In this document: positions 1 to 6,007 of the stretch, piece after piece
Position numbering within the stretch: position 1 is the stretch's first letter
Layout: each line of letters opens with the position of its first letter
From: an uncultured Collinsella sp.
GTDB taxonomy: Bacteria; Actinomycetota; Coriobacteriia; Coriobacteriales; Coriobacteriaceae
Length of the DNA stretch: 24,955 bases
NCBI GenBank assembly: GCA_902470265.1
Contig: CABRFW010000004.1
Span: 1-24,955 of the forward strand
Reading direction: 5' to 3'
Position numbers and translations under genes: made by a program
The notes under the pieces: model-generated
What the model was told of the DNA's origin: nothing
Seen by the model: only the letters and a program-made list of their open reading frames with translations
The model's database searches: none

Positions 1-158
1 GCGATATCGAGGCCGATGAGCGCGAGCGCGACCTGGCACGCGCCGTGCTGGCCGTGAAAGGCAAATACGGCAAGAACGCGCTGGTTAAGGGGCTGAGCTT
101 TACCGCCGGCGCCACCGCGCGCGAACGCAACGACCAAGTTGGAGGACATCGTGCCTAA
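1..158 (+). CDS. Y-family DNA polymerase (UmuC/UvrX-like), C-terminal end only
   Basis: Partial gene entering from the left edge. The frame starting at base 3 reads about 51 residues to a TAA at 156-158. The end contains KGKYGKNALVKG followed by GATARERNDQVGGHRA. This matches the usual tail of Firmicutes/Actinobacteria Y-family lesion-bypass polymerases, where a K(Y/F)GKNA segment is followed by GAT..ERN.QIGGH(K/R)A. These enzymes copy past DNA damage and are normally induced by the SOS response. The catalytic palm lies outside the window, so activity cannot be judged. The stop overlaps the next gene's start by 8 bases, and that gene is YolD-like, a very common partner of these polymerases, which supports the call. 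Family is well supported; the exact subfamily (DinB, UvrX or UmuC) is not. Confidence 0.8.
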   Translation, partial: DIEADERERDLARAVLAVKGKYGKNALVKGLSFTAGATARERNDQVGGHRA

Positions 159-576
159 ACCCAAACAACAGCCCGTGCGCCCGCCGACCGCCTTCGAGCG
201 CCTAGCGGACCCTGAGGGAAGACGTCGCTCCGCCGACCCAAAGCTCACCGCCAACGGTGCCGTGCGCGCCGGCCGCGCCGCGCAGTTTATGCCCTTTGCC
301 GCCCTCACGGGATACTACGAGCTCGTGCGCAAACAAGAGATCACTGTTGAGTCCAAATGCGAACTCACGGAAGAAAAAGCCCTCGAGCTTTCGAAAAAGC
401 TCGAGGGCCTCAAACGAGGCGACCTGGTACGCGTCACCTATTACGATACGTACGGCTATCGTAGCCGCACGGGCATTCTCGACGAAGTGTTACCCGCATT
501 CAAGCTGCTCAAACTCAGGGATATCGCCATCAACTTCGACGATATCCAAGACATTGAGCTACGCGGACGAGCCTAG
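151..576 (+). CDS. YolD-like protein
   Basis: A 141-residue protein. I chose the GTG at 151 because TTGGAGG lies six bases upstream; a TTG at 139 in the same frame has no ribosome binding site. Residues 42-55 contain RAAQFMPFAALTGY, the hallmark of the YolD-like family. Residues from about 85 on form the small beta-rich domain (GDLVRVTYYDTYGYRSRTGIL). YolD proteins sit next to Y-family polymerases and are thought to act in the SOS response; their biochemical role is not settled. The start lies inside the end of the polymerase gene, so translation is probably coupled. Two oddities: the TAG stop shares the four bases CTAG with the stop of the convergent surface-protein gene, and a perfect 12-bp hairpin lies inside the coding sequence (see the terminator at 371-408). 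Confidence 0.85.
   Translation: MPKPKQQPVRPPTAFERLADPEGRRRSADPKLTANGAVRAGRAAQFMPFAALTGYYELVRKQEITVESKCELTEEKALELSKKLEGLKRGDLVRVTYYDTYGYRSRTGILDEVLPAFKLLKLRDIAINFDDIQDIELRGRA
371..408 (-). terminator. Intrinsic terminator of the surface-protein gene, inside the yolD-like CDS
   Basis: Bases 379-390 (GCCCTCGAGCTT) and 397-408 form a perfect 12-bp stem with a six-base loop. Read on the minus strand the stem is followed at once by TTTTTCTT (complement of 371-378), which is the form of a Rho-independent terminator. It is about 165 bases downstream of the stop of the minus-strand surface-protein gene, and there is no other terminator between. On the plus strand no T-run follows, so it should not stop the yolD transcript. 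Confidence 0.7.
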
Positions 577-3125
577 CGACGAGAACGCTTGCGCAAGACG
601 AGAGCAATGCCAAGCACTGCGGCAGCTGCAACCAGCAATCCAAAGACCAGCGTGAGGGTCGAGTCGCCAGCGCGAGGCAGCGAGCCGTCCTTCGGAGTCT
701 TCTTAGCGGTCGTCGTGACGGTGGTCGTAGTGCTGCTCGACTGGTCGTTGCCACCCGTCTGGCTGCCGCCAGGCTGATCGCCGCCACCCGGCTGCGAAGG
801 ATCGGTGGGTTCCGTCGGATCCGGAGTACCGGGATCAACCGGATTCTCCGAATTCTCCTTGCGCTGGATCCAGACCTGGCAACCATAGAACGGGTTGGCG
901 GTACCAAGGCACAGACCCTGGTTGGTCACCGCAAAGGTGCGCAGACCATGGTTATACGGATCGTTAAAGCCATTAGTCGTCAGCGTCGTAAAGTTCACGC
1001 CGTCCTCGGTCACATACATATCAAAGCCGCGCTCGGCATCGCGCAGGTAACACATGCACGTAAGGACACTCTGCAACTTCTTGAGGTTCTCCTCGCTCAG
1101 CAGCTTATCGAGCGCATCCTGAATATCGCTCGGCAGCTCGGTGCCATAGGCATCCTCGTACTGCTGCTTAAGGCTCTCATAGCTATCGAGCATGTCCTGA
1201 TACTGGTCGGCAAAGGACTTGAAGTACGCGATCTCGCCATCGATCTTCTGGACATAAGCGGCGTCGTCCTCAAAGTCCTGGGACATCGTCGCGGCCTGAT
1301 CGCAAAGACCGCCCGCGGCATCCTCCAGCGCATCGCTCAGATCGCCAAAGCCCTTAGCAACCTCGGTCTTCTCGTCATCGACATCGACGGCCTTGTTTGA
1401 ATCATCAACCTCAGCAGCTTCGTTCGAATCATCGACCTCGACGGCCTCGTTTGAATCATCGTCCGCAAGCGTGTTCACGGGAACGATGGGGTCGTCAGGC
1501 GATTTCTTGTCGAGCAGGTGATTGAGCAGGTCCCCAAGGCGCTGAACCTGAGACTCCCACTCCTCGGGCGTCATATCGATAATGTCGCCATTGGAGAACT
1601 GGCCGATCGGCTCAAGCAGGCTCGCGGTATCAAAGGTACCGATATACAGCTTGCCGTCGAACTTCTGCATGCGCCAAATGTACTGGTTCTCGTTTCGGCC
1701 AAAGCCCGAAGTCAGGCCGGAAATACCGCCCTCGGGGAACATGTCGGTGCGATCGCCAACGACGAGCTCCATGTTCTCGTCCTTGTCCATGCGATAGATG
1801 TTAACCGACTGCTCAAGATTGGCATTCACAAACGAGCAGTCAACGCCACCCATGCTGCTCTTGCCGCCCTCTTCGGTGTTGGATTTGTTGAACAGGATGC
1901 GCTCGAGGGCAATCTCCTCGTCGTTGTATTCACCGATATAGAGGTAGTCGTTGTAGACGATGAGGTTGGCAGCGCCAGAACGGGTACGGGCAGGATCGAT
2001 GCCAAAGCAGTACTTTGCACCGTCCGTCTTCTGATCGCCGACAATGGGAGTCCACGAATAGCTGCCGTCGGCATTCTTGTCGCCACGGACCATGGCAAAC
2101 GACTGCATGGAATTATCATCGGGAGCGTTCTCGGGCGTACCGGTGCAGATGGTCGCATAGAGATGGCCATTGTACGAGACCATATCCCAAATGGCACCGC
2201 CGTAGATGCTGTCCTGATAGCGAATCGCCGGATAGCCAAACAGCGTCTCCGAGTTGGCAATCTCGGTGAAGCTGTCCTGGCCCTTCGAGGGGTCAGACGA
2301 CGTCAGGATTGTCGACACAAAATTACCGTTCGCGTCTTTACCCACATTACTGATGACGAGCTGGCCATCATGGACGCACATGCCGCGGATACCGGTAGAA
2401 ATGCCCTGCTTGTAGGCAGCACCGTAATCCTGCATGCTCGAAAGGCCCTGATAGACAACTTTGTACTCATCCGTCTTAGGATCGATCTCGTATACAGCAG
2501 GCAGGCCGCCTTTGCCGTCATTGGTCCTGACGCTGCCGCAGAAATAGAGCTTACCCTTATAGCTCACGGCATTGCGGAACAAAGGAGCGACGCCGTTGAG
2601 CGATTCAGAGAGTAGCAGCTTGGTCTCACCGGTCTTGGTATTGATCTTGACCAAGATGCCGCCGCTGTCCTTGTCGGCCGTGCCGTCCTCCTTCTGCTGT
2701 CCATAGAAGAAGGTACCGTTAAACATGGCCTCCAGCGTCAGGCGCATGGTTTCGACATCAAAGGAATCGCCCAGCGTGCTGTTCATGAGCGTCAGCGTGT
2801 TGCCCATCGCCGCATAGCAGGTGCCCACATAAAGCCAGTCACCATAGCTCGCAGCCGCCCAAGTGTAGCTCTGGCCGCGATCGCCTTCGTTGTTGGCCGT
2901 ATTACCATCGGCGCCCGGAACGGCAACGGCACCGTTACCCTGGTAGTCGACGATGCCATCCGGCTGCGACGTTCCTACCGTAGGATGCGAGAGCTTCTCA
3001 AAGGAATACCCATTTCCCGCATTGTAGGTAACGGCACCCGATGCGTCTTCGGCGTGCGCCGGCAGCGGCGATACCAAGATAGCGGCAAGCGCTGCCACCA
3101 AGCCAAGTGTTCCCACTCGTCTCAT
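573..3125 (-). CDS. Large cell-wall-anchored surface protein with a beta-propeller-like repeat region
   Basis: An 850-residue secreted protein. Residues 1-25 are a signal peptide ending in AHA. The bulk of the protein has repeated aromatic/Gly motifs such as YGDWLYVGT, YKGKLYFCG, YNGHLYATI, YNDYLYIGE and FDGKLYIGT, which look like blades of a beta-propeller. A second part resumes near the end with PYNHGLRTFAV and GTANPFYGCQVW. Between them is an insert with about three copies of an acidic DDSNEAVEV unit and then a long Gln/Glu/Leu-rich coiled coil. The C-terminus has a Pro/Gly/Thr-rich wall spacer, the sorting motif LPRAGD (LPXTG form with Ala for Thr), a hydrophobic segment and RKRSRR. The protein is therefore probably attached to peptidoglycan by a sortase. 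The ATG is preceded by GGGGAGG. No catalytic motif is evident; binding to host or dietary material is only a guess. Confidence 0.8.
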   Translation of the reverse strand: MRRVGTLGLVAALAAILVSPLPAHAEDASGAVTYNAGNGYSFEKLSHPTVGTSQPDGIVDYQGNGAVAVPGADGNTANNEGDRGQSYTWAAASYGDWLYVGTCYAAMGNTLTLMNSTLGDSFDVETMRLTLEAMFNGTFFYGQQKEDGTADKDSGGILVKINTKTGETKLLLSESLNGVAPLFRNAVSYKGKLYFCGSVRTNDGKGGLPAVYEIDPKTDEYKVVYQGLSSMQDYGAAYKQGISTGIRGMCVHDGQLVISNVGKDANGNFVSTILTSSDPSKGQDSFTEIANSETLFGYPAIRYQDSIYGGAIWDMVSYNGHLYATICTGTPENAPDDNSMQSFAMVRGDKNADGSYSWTPIVGDQKTDGAKYCFGIDPARTRSGAANLIVYNDYLYIGEYNDEEIALERILFNKSNTEEGGKSSMGGVDCSFVNANLEQSVNIYRMDKDENMELVVGDRTDMFPEGGISGLTSGFGRNENQYIWRMQKFDGKLYIGTFDTASLLEPIGQFSNGDIIDMTPEEWESQVQRLGDLLNHLLDKKSPDDPIVPVNTLADDDSNEAVEVDDSNEAAEVDDSNKAVDVDDEKTEVAKGFGDLSDALEDAAGGLCDQAATMSQDFEDDAAYVQKIDGEIAYFKSFADQYQDMLDSYESLKQQYEDAYGTELPSDIQDALDKLLSEENLKKLQSVLTCMCYLRDAERGFDMYVTEDGVNFTTLTTNGFNDPYNHGLRTFAVTNQGLCLGTANPFYGCQVWIQRKENSENPVDPGTPDPTEPTDPSQPGGGDQPGGSQTGGNDQSSSTTTTVTTTAKKTPKDGSLPRAGDSTLTLVFGLLVAAAAVLGIALVLRKRSRR
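1386..1463. repeat. 27-bp tandem repeat, about 2.9 copies, inside the surface-protein gene
   Basis: Units at 1386-1412, 1413-1439 and 1440-1463 share GTTTGAATCATC or GTTCGAATCATC at the same offset. The third unit is incomplete. They encode the acidic DDSNEA repeats. The period is a multiple of three, so gain or loss of copies would keep the frame and change only the length of the linker before the coiled coil. Confidence 0.8.
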
Positions 3126-3215
3126 AAGGTTATAGCCTCCCCTGTCCTAAAGCCCAGTATTAGCATTCTTCATTTCTGTCCACGGTTAATTGCAATCTGA
3201 GCACAGCAATAATCA

Positions 3216-3231
3216 GTGTATAAATATACAC
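3216..3231. promoter_or_regulatory. Palindrome in the surface-protein / HMA-gene intergenic region
   Basis: GTGTATAAATATACAC is a perfect 7-bp inverted repeat around AA. It lies about 90 bases upstream of the surface-protein start, in a 272-base gap (3126-3397) that is much more AT-rich than its surroundings. The symmetry and position suit a repressor or activator operator. I cannot name the regulator, and no clear -35/-10 pair stands out nearby. The rest of the gap holds nothing else I can support. Confidence 0.35.
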
Positions 3232-3397
3232 CTGTAATTTTTTGGACGGGTTCATAGATGCTCGATTGGTAGCGAATTCCGCGCAAACCGTCACCAAACT
3301 CCACTTTTGCCGCATCTAAAGGTTATTTTTGCGCAAATTTTTGGATGCCGATAGTCACAATGGGCAGGAGGCTGGTACCCACCGGAGAGGGCAACGC

Positions 3398-3781
3398 CTA
3401 CATTTTCATAACGTAATAGCCCGCACCCCTCACTGCCGTCTCGAGTGTGTCGCGATCAACCGGGCGCTTCGAGCGCACGCGTGCCGTGTGGTCCGCGTAC
3501 GTTACCGTAGCCCACACGCCATCAAGCGCATTGAGGGCATTCGTCACATTCCGGGCGCAGCCGTCGCAACTCATGCCGCCGATAAGGAGTTCCTCACGAT
3601 AGGGGTAGTGGGACTCGTCGGTGTCTGCCACCACAACCTTTTTGGCCTTCTTACCGCTCGCGCCATCGCTGCAGCAACTCTTCCCGTGTGTCGAAGCGGC
3701 AATACGACGCAGTCCAAAAAACATGCCGACGGCAATGACGGCCAGCACGATGAGATTCGCAGGGTTGAGCAAGTCACTCAT
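3398..3781 (-). CDS. Membrane-anchored heavy-metal-associated (HMA) domain protein
   Basis: A 127-residue protein. The ATG at 3781 is preceded by AAAGGGG; an in-frame upstream ATG at 3796 lacks a site. Residues 8-24 form one membrane segment (LIVLAVIAVGMFFGL). Residues 35-53 are a short linker containing Cys-Cys and a Lys-rich stretch. Residues 65-127 are an HMA fold with the metal loop GMSCDGC (Cys72, Cys75), the same motif used by copper chaperones and P-type ATPase domains. It probably binds Cu(I) or a similar soft metal at the membrane. Most CopZ-type chaperones are about 70 residues and soluble, so the anchor is a variation. No copper ATPase is adjacent. The CsoR-like palindrome just upstream supports a copper role. 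The substrate metal itself is inferred. Confidence 0.82.
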   Translation of the reverse strand: MSDLLNPANLIVLAVIAVGMFFGLRRIAASTHGKSCCSDGASGKKAKKVVVADTDESHYPYREELLIGGMSCDGCARNVTNALNALDGVWATVTYADHTARVRSKRPVDRDTLETAVRGAGYYVMKM

Positions 3782-3809
3782 GCGTTCCCCTTTCAAGTAG
3801 CCCTATCTA

Positions 3810-3828
3810 GATACCCCCATGGGGTGTC
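3810..3828. promoter_or_regulatory. CsoR-like operator upstream of the HMA gene
   Basis: GATACCCCCATGGGGTGTC is an almost perfect G/C-tract palindrome, 28 bases upstream of the HMA gene start. TACCCC...GGGGTA-type sites are the known operators of the CsoR copper-sensing repressors. Here it would lie just downstream of a candidate -10 (TAAGAT, complement of 3832-3837), a position suited to blocking transcription. The match is by eye and the csoR gene is not in the window. Confidence 0.6.
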
Positions 3829-3831
3829 CCC

Positions 3832-3863
3832 ATCTTAACCCAAAATCATGTCCGTTCGGTCAA
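3832..3863 (-). promoter_or_regulatory. Possible promoter of the HMA gene
   Basis: On the minus strand TTGACC (3858-3863) is followed after 20 bases by TAAGAT (3832-3837). The hexamers are reasonable, but the spacer is longer than the usual 17, so this is tentative. Confidence 0.3.
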
Positions 3864-3889
3864 TTAGTTTCCCGCTTCGAACTTTTTTG

Positions 3890-3917
3890 TTGACCATGGC
3901 TTACTTTCGTGTATAAG
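3890..3917 (+). promoter_or_regulatory. Sigma-70-type promoter of the DUF3793-flavodoxin operon
   Basis: TTGACC (3890-3895), a 16-base spacer and TATAAG (3912-3917), 38 bases before the DUF3793 start codon. It lies in an AT-rich stretch. The sequence after the -10 contains CTAGGTTAAC, which resembles one half of a DtxR/IdeR iron box, but the other half does not match, so I do not call an operator. Confidence 0.6.
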
Positions 3918-3955
3918 TTTTCCTAGGTTAACAGTTTAGATCCGTAAGGAGCGCC

Positions 3956-4660
3956 GTGACTCGAACCATAGACATCCCAACGTTTCAGGCAGCAGTCGTG
4001 CGCAACTGCTCTCCCACGCTCGCGGGCATCAAGCCGGCATCGCTCTTTACCTATCCAGGCACCTATGCCCACGGGGACGGCTCGACCGCAACCGAAACCA
4101 TCGCAGAACGCCGAGCACGCCTGCTCAACGTTATCGCCCAGTGCAATCGCGAGCTTGACCCGTTCGGTATCCACCTGAGTGTTTTGGTCTGGCGGCCCTG
4201 CGGAGCGCTCGTGTATATGTACCGAGCCAAAAGCCTCACCACCTATTTCGCAGACCCTCGCGCCCAAACGGCGCTCGCCTCGGAAGGCTACGACACGAGA
4301 GACCTTTCGACATGCCTTGTGCATTTGGCATCACGCATCACGCTCGCGAGCAATAACGTCGCGGAATGCGCCTGTAGCCAGACTCGATGCGCACTACCCC
4401 AGCAAGCTAGCTGCAGCAACAACTGCACCTGCGAGTTTCCGCACGAAATAGGCTACTTCCTCGGATATCCCTACGACGACGTGCACGAGTTTATCGTCCA
4501 GCACGGCGAAAACTATAAGGTCTTTGGCGCATGGAAGGTATACACAAACGTTGAGCAGGCGCTCACGACCTTCGATTCCTATCGTGCATGCACGCAATAC
4601 CTTACCTACATCTATCAACAGGGCTGCACCCTGGAACAACTTGTCCAGGCAACCCGATAG
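3956..4660 (+). CDS. DUF3793 family protein with a cysteine cluster
   Basis: A 234-residue protein starting at GTG 3956, with AAGGAG seven bases upstream. The C-terminal part contains CEFPHEIGYFLGYPYDDV and NYKVFGAWKVY, the signatures of DUF3793, a family of unknown function common in anaerobes and often beside flavodoxin or iron-related genes. The N-terminal half carries VLVWRPCGALVYMYR, where other members have a similar core. Residues 138-159 hold six cysteines (138, 140, 145, 153, 157, 159) directly before the conserved CEFPHEIG segment, which could bind a metal or an Fe-S cluster. No signal peptide or membrane segment is visible, so it is probably cytoplasmic. The flavodoxin gene follows after 46 bases, almost certainly in the same operon. 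No biochemical role can be stated. Confidence 0.85.
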   Translation: MTRTIDIPTFQAAVVRNCSPTLAGIKPASLFTYPGTYAHGDGSTATETIAERRARLLNVIAQCNRELDPFGIHLSVLVWRPCGALVYMYRAKSLTTYFADPRAQTALASEGYDTRDLSTCLVHLASRITLASNNVAECACSQTRCALPQQASCSNNCTCEFPHEIGYFLGYPYDDVHEFIVQHGENYKVFGAWKVYTNVEQALTTFDSYRACTQYLTYIYQQGCTLEQLVQATR

Positions 4661-4706
4661 AGCATACAAAACGCGGCCGCACGCCGCGCAACCGAAAGGA
4701 AAACAT

Positions 4707-5126
4707 ATGAGCAAGATCGCAGTCGTCTACTGGAGCGGTACAGGCAACACCGAGGCCATGGCAAACTTCGTTGCCGAGGGCGCAACCGGTGCCGGCGCCG
4801 AGGCAGAGGTCATCTCCTGCGCCGACTTCTCCGCCGACAAGGCCGCCAACTATGACGCCATTGCCTTCGGCTGCCCCGCCATGGGTTCCGAGGAGCTTGA
4901 GTATGACGAGTTCCAGCCTATGTGGGACGAGGTCAAGGAGACCCTCGGTGACAAGAAGGTCGTCCTCTTTGGCTCTTATTCGTGGGCCGAGGGCGAGTGG
5001 ATGGATAACTGGAAAGCCGACGCCGACGAGGCCGGCGTCAACGTCGTGGACTCCACCATCTGCTACGATGCGCCCGACGATGAGGGCGAGGCGGCCTGCA
5101 AGGCCCTCGGAGCCGAGCTCGCGTAA
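4707..5126 (+). CDS. Flavodoxin
   Basis: A 139-residue short-chain flavodoxin. The FMN phosphate loop SGTGNTE (residues 10-16) follows the first beta strand. GCPAMGSEELE and FGSYSWAEGEW match the two loops that stack on the isoalloxazine ring. Flavodoxins carry single electrons between cytoplasmic oxidoreductases and replace ferredoxin when iron is scarce. The ATG at 4707 has GAAAGGA about seven bases upstream. The protein is acidic, as expected for the family. A 6-bp GC hairpin (4672-4688) lies in the short gap after the DUF3793 gene and could stabilise the downstream message. A strong terminator closes the operon. The electron partners are not shown by the neighbourhood. Confidence 0.93.
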   Translation: MSKIAVVYWSGTGNTEAMANFVAEGATGAGAEAEVISCADFSADKAANYDAIAFGCPAMGSEELEYDEFQPMWDEVKETLGDKKVVLFGSYSWAEGEWMDNWKADADEAGVNVVDSTICYDAPDDEGEAACKALGAELA

Positions 5127-5176
5127 CGAAACCAGGCCTCCAAAAGAGCCTGTATCACAGCGCATCCCCATCCCTA

Positions 5177-5220
5177 CAAAAGAGCGGGGGCTGGATTCAG
5201 GTCCAGCCCCCGCTCTTTTG
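5177..5220. terminator. Bidirectional intrinsic terminator between flavodoxin and the ABC importer
   Basis: Arms 5177-5195 (CAAAAGAGCGGGGGCTGGA) and 5202-5220 are perfect complements around a six-base loop. A-rich and T-rich ends on either side give a U-tract in both directions, so it can end the plus-strand flavodoxin operon and the minus-strand transporter operon. Confidence 0.92.
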
Positions 5221-5242
5221 TAACGGCAGTTACATCAACCGG

Positions 5243-5995
5243 CTACGAAATATTGCCCAAGAACGCCTTGGTGCGCTCGCTCTTGGGGTGGTCGAAGACC
5301 TCGCTCGGCGTACCCTCTTCCACAATGACGCCGCCGTCCATAAAGACGACGCGGTCGGCGACATCGCGGGCAAAGCCCATCTCGTGCGTCACGACGATCA
5401 TGGTCATGCCGTCGCGCGCCAAGTCGCGCATGACGCCCAGGACGTCGCGCACGAGCTCGGGGTCGAGCGCCGAGGTGGCCTCGTCAAAGAGCATGACGTG
5501 CGGGTTCATCGACAGGGCGCGGGCGATGGCAACGCGCTGCTGCTGGCCGCCCGAGAGCTGGCTCGGCATAAAGTCGATACGCTCGGCAAGACCGACCTTG
5601 GTCAGCTCCTCGACGGCAATCTTCTCGGCCTCTTCCTTGCTGCGCTTGAGCACCTTCTGCTGCGCAAGCATGACGTTCTTTTTGACTGACAGGTGCGGGA
5701 ACAAATTAAACTGCTGGAACACCATACCCAGATGCGTGCGCACCTTGTTAAGGTCGACGCCCTTGGCGCACACGTCCACACCCTCAACGACAATCGAGCC
5801 ACTCGTGGGATGCTCAAGACGGTTGATGCAGCGAAGCATCGTCGACTTACCCGAGCCCGAGGGACCCAGAACTACGACGACCTCGCCCTTATGCACATCC
5901 AGATCGATATCTCGCAGAACGACGTTATCGCCAAAGGCTTTCTGGAGGTTCTTGATACTGACGACAACCTCGTTCGAGTTATTGGTTTCGCTCAT
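5243..5995 (-). CDS. Polar amino-acid ABC transporter, ATP-binding protein
   Basis: A 250-residue ATPase of the GlnQ/HisP type. Walker A is GPSGSGKST (44-52), the Q-loop is FQQFNLF, the signature is LSGGQQQ (147-153), Walker B is VMLFDE (167-172) and the switch histidine is His204 in VTHEM. All catalytic elements are intact and the length is normal. It would power uptake of an amino acid through the permease encoded just upstream (12-base gap) with the lipoprotein encoded first in the operon. The ATG has AGGAGG upstream. The specific amino acid cannot be read from an ATPase. The operon ends at the 5177-5220 terminator. Confidence 0.95.
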   Translation of the reverse strand: MSETNNSNEVVVSIKNLQKAFGDNVVLRDIDLDVHKGEVVVVLGPSGSGKSTMLRCINRLEHPTSGSIVVEGVDVCAKGVDLNKVRTHLGMVFQQFNLFPHLSVKKNVMLAQQKVLKRSKEEAEKIAVEELTKVGLAERIDFMPSQLSGGQQQRVAIARALSMNPHVMLFDEATSALDPELVRDVLGVMRDLARDGMTMIVVTHEMGFARDVADRVVFMDGGVIVEEGTPSEVFDHPKSERTKAFLGNIS

Positions 5996-6007
5996 GATAG
6001 GACCTCC

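Noticed and set aside
1518..2615. Open frame on the plus strand inside the surface-protein gene
   Set aside because: No ribosome binding site or motif; it mirrors the coding frame of the surface protein.
3922..3940. DtxR/IdeR-like iron box downstream of the flavodoxin operon promoter
   Set aside because: CTAGGTTAAC matches one half-site, but the second half does not, so it is not better than chance. It would be attractive because flavodoxin is often iron-controlled.
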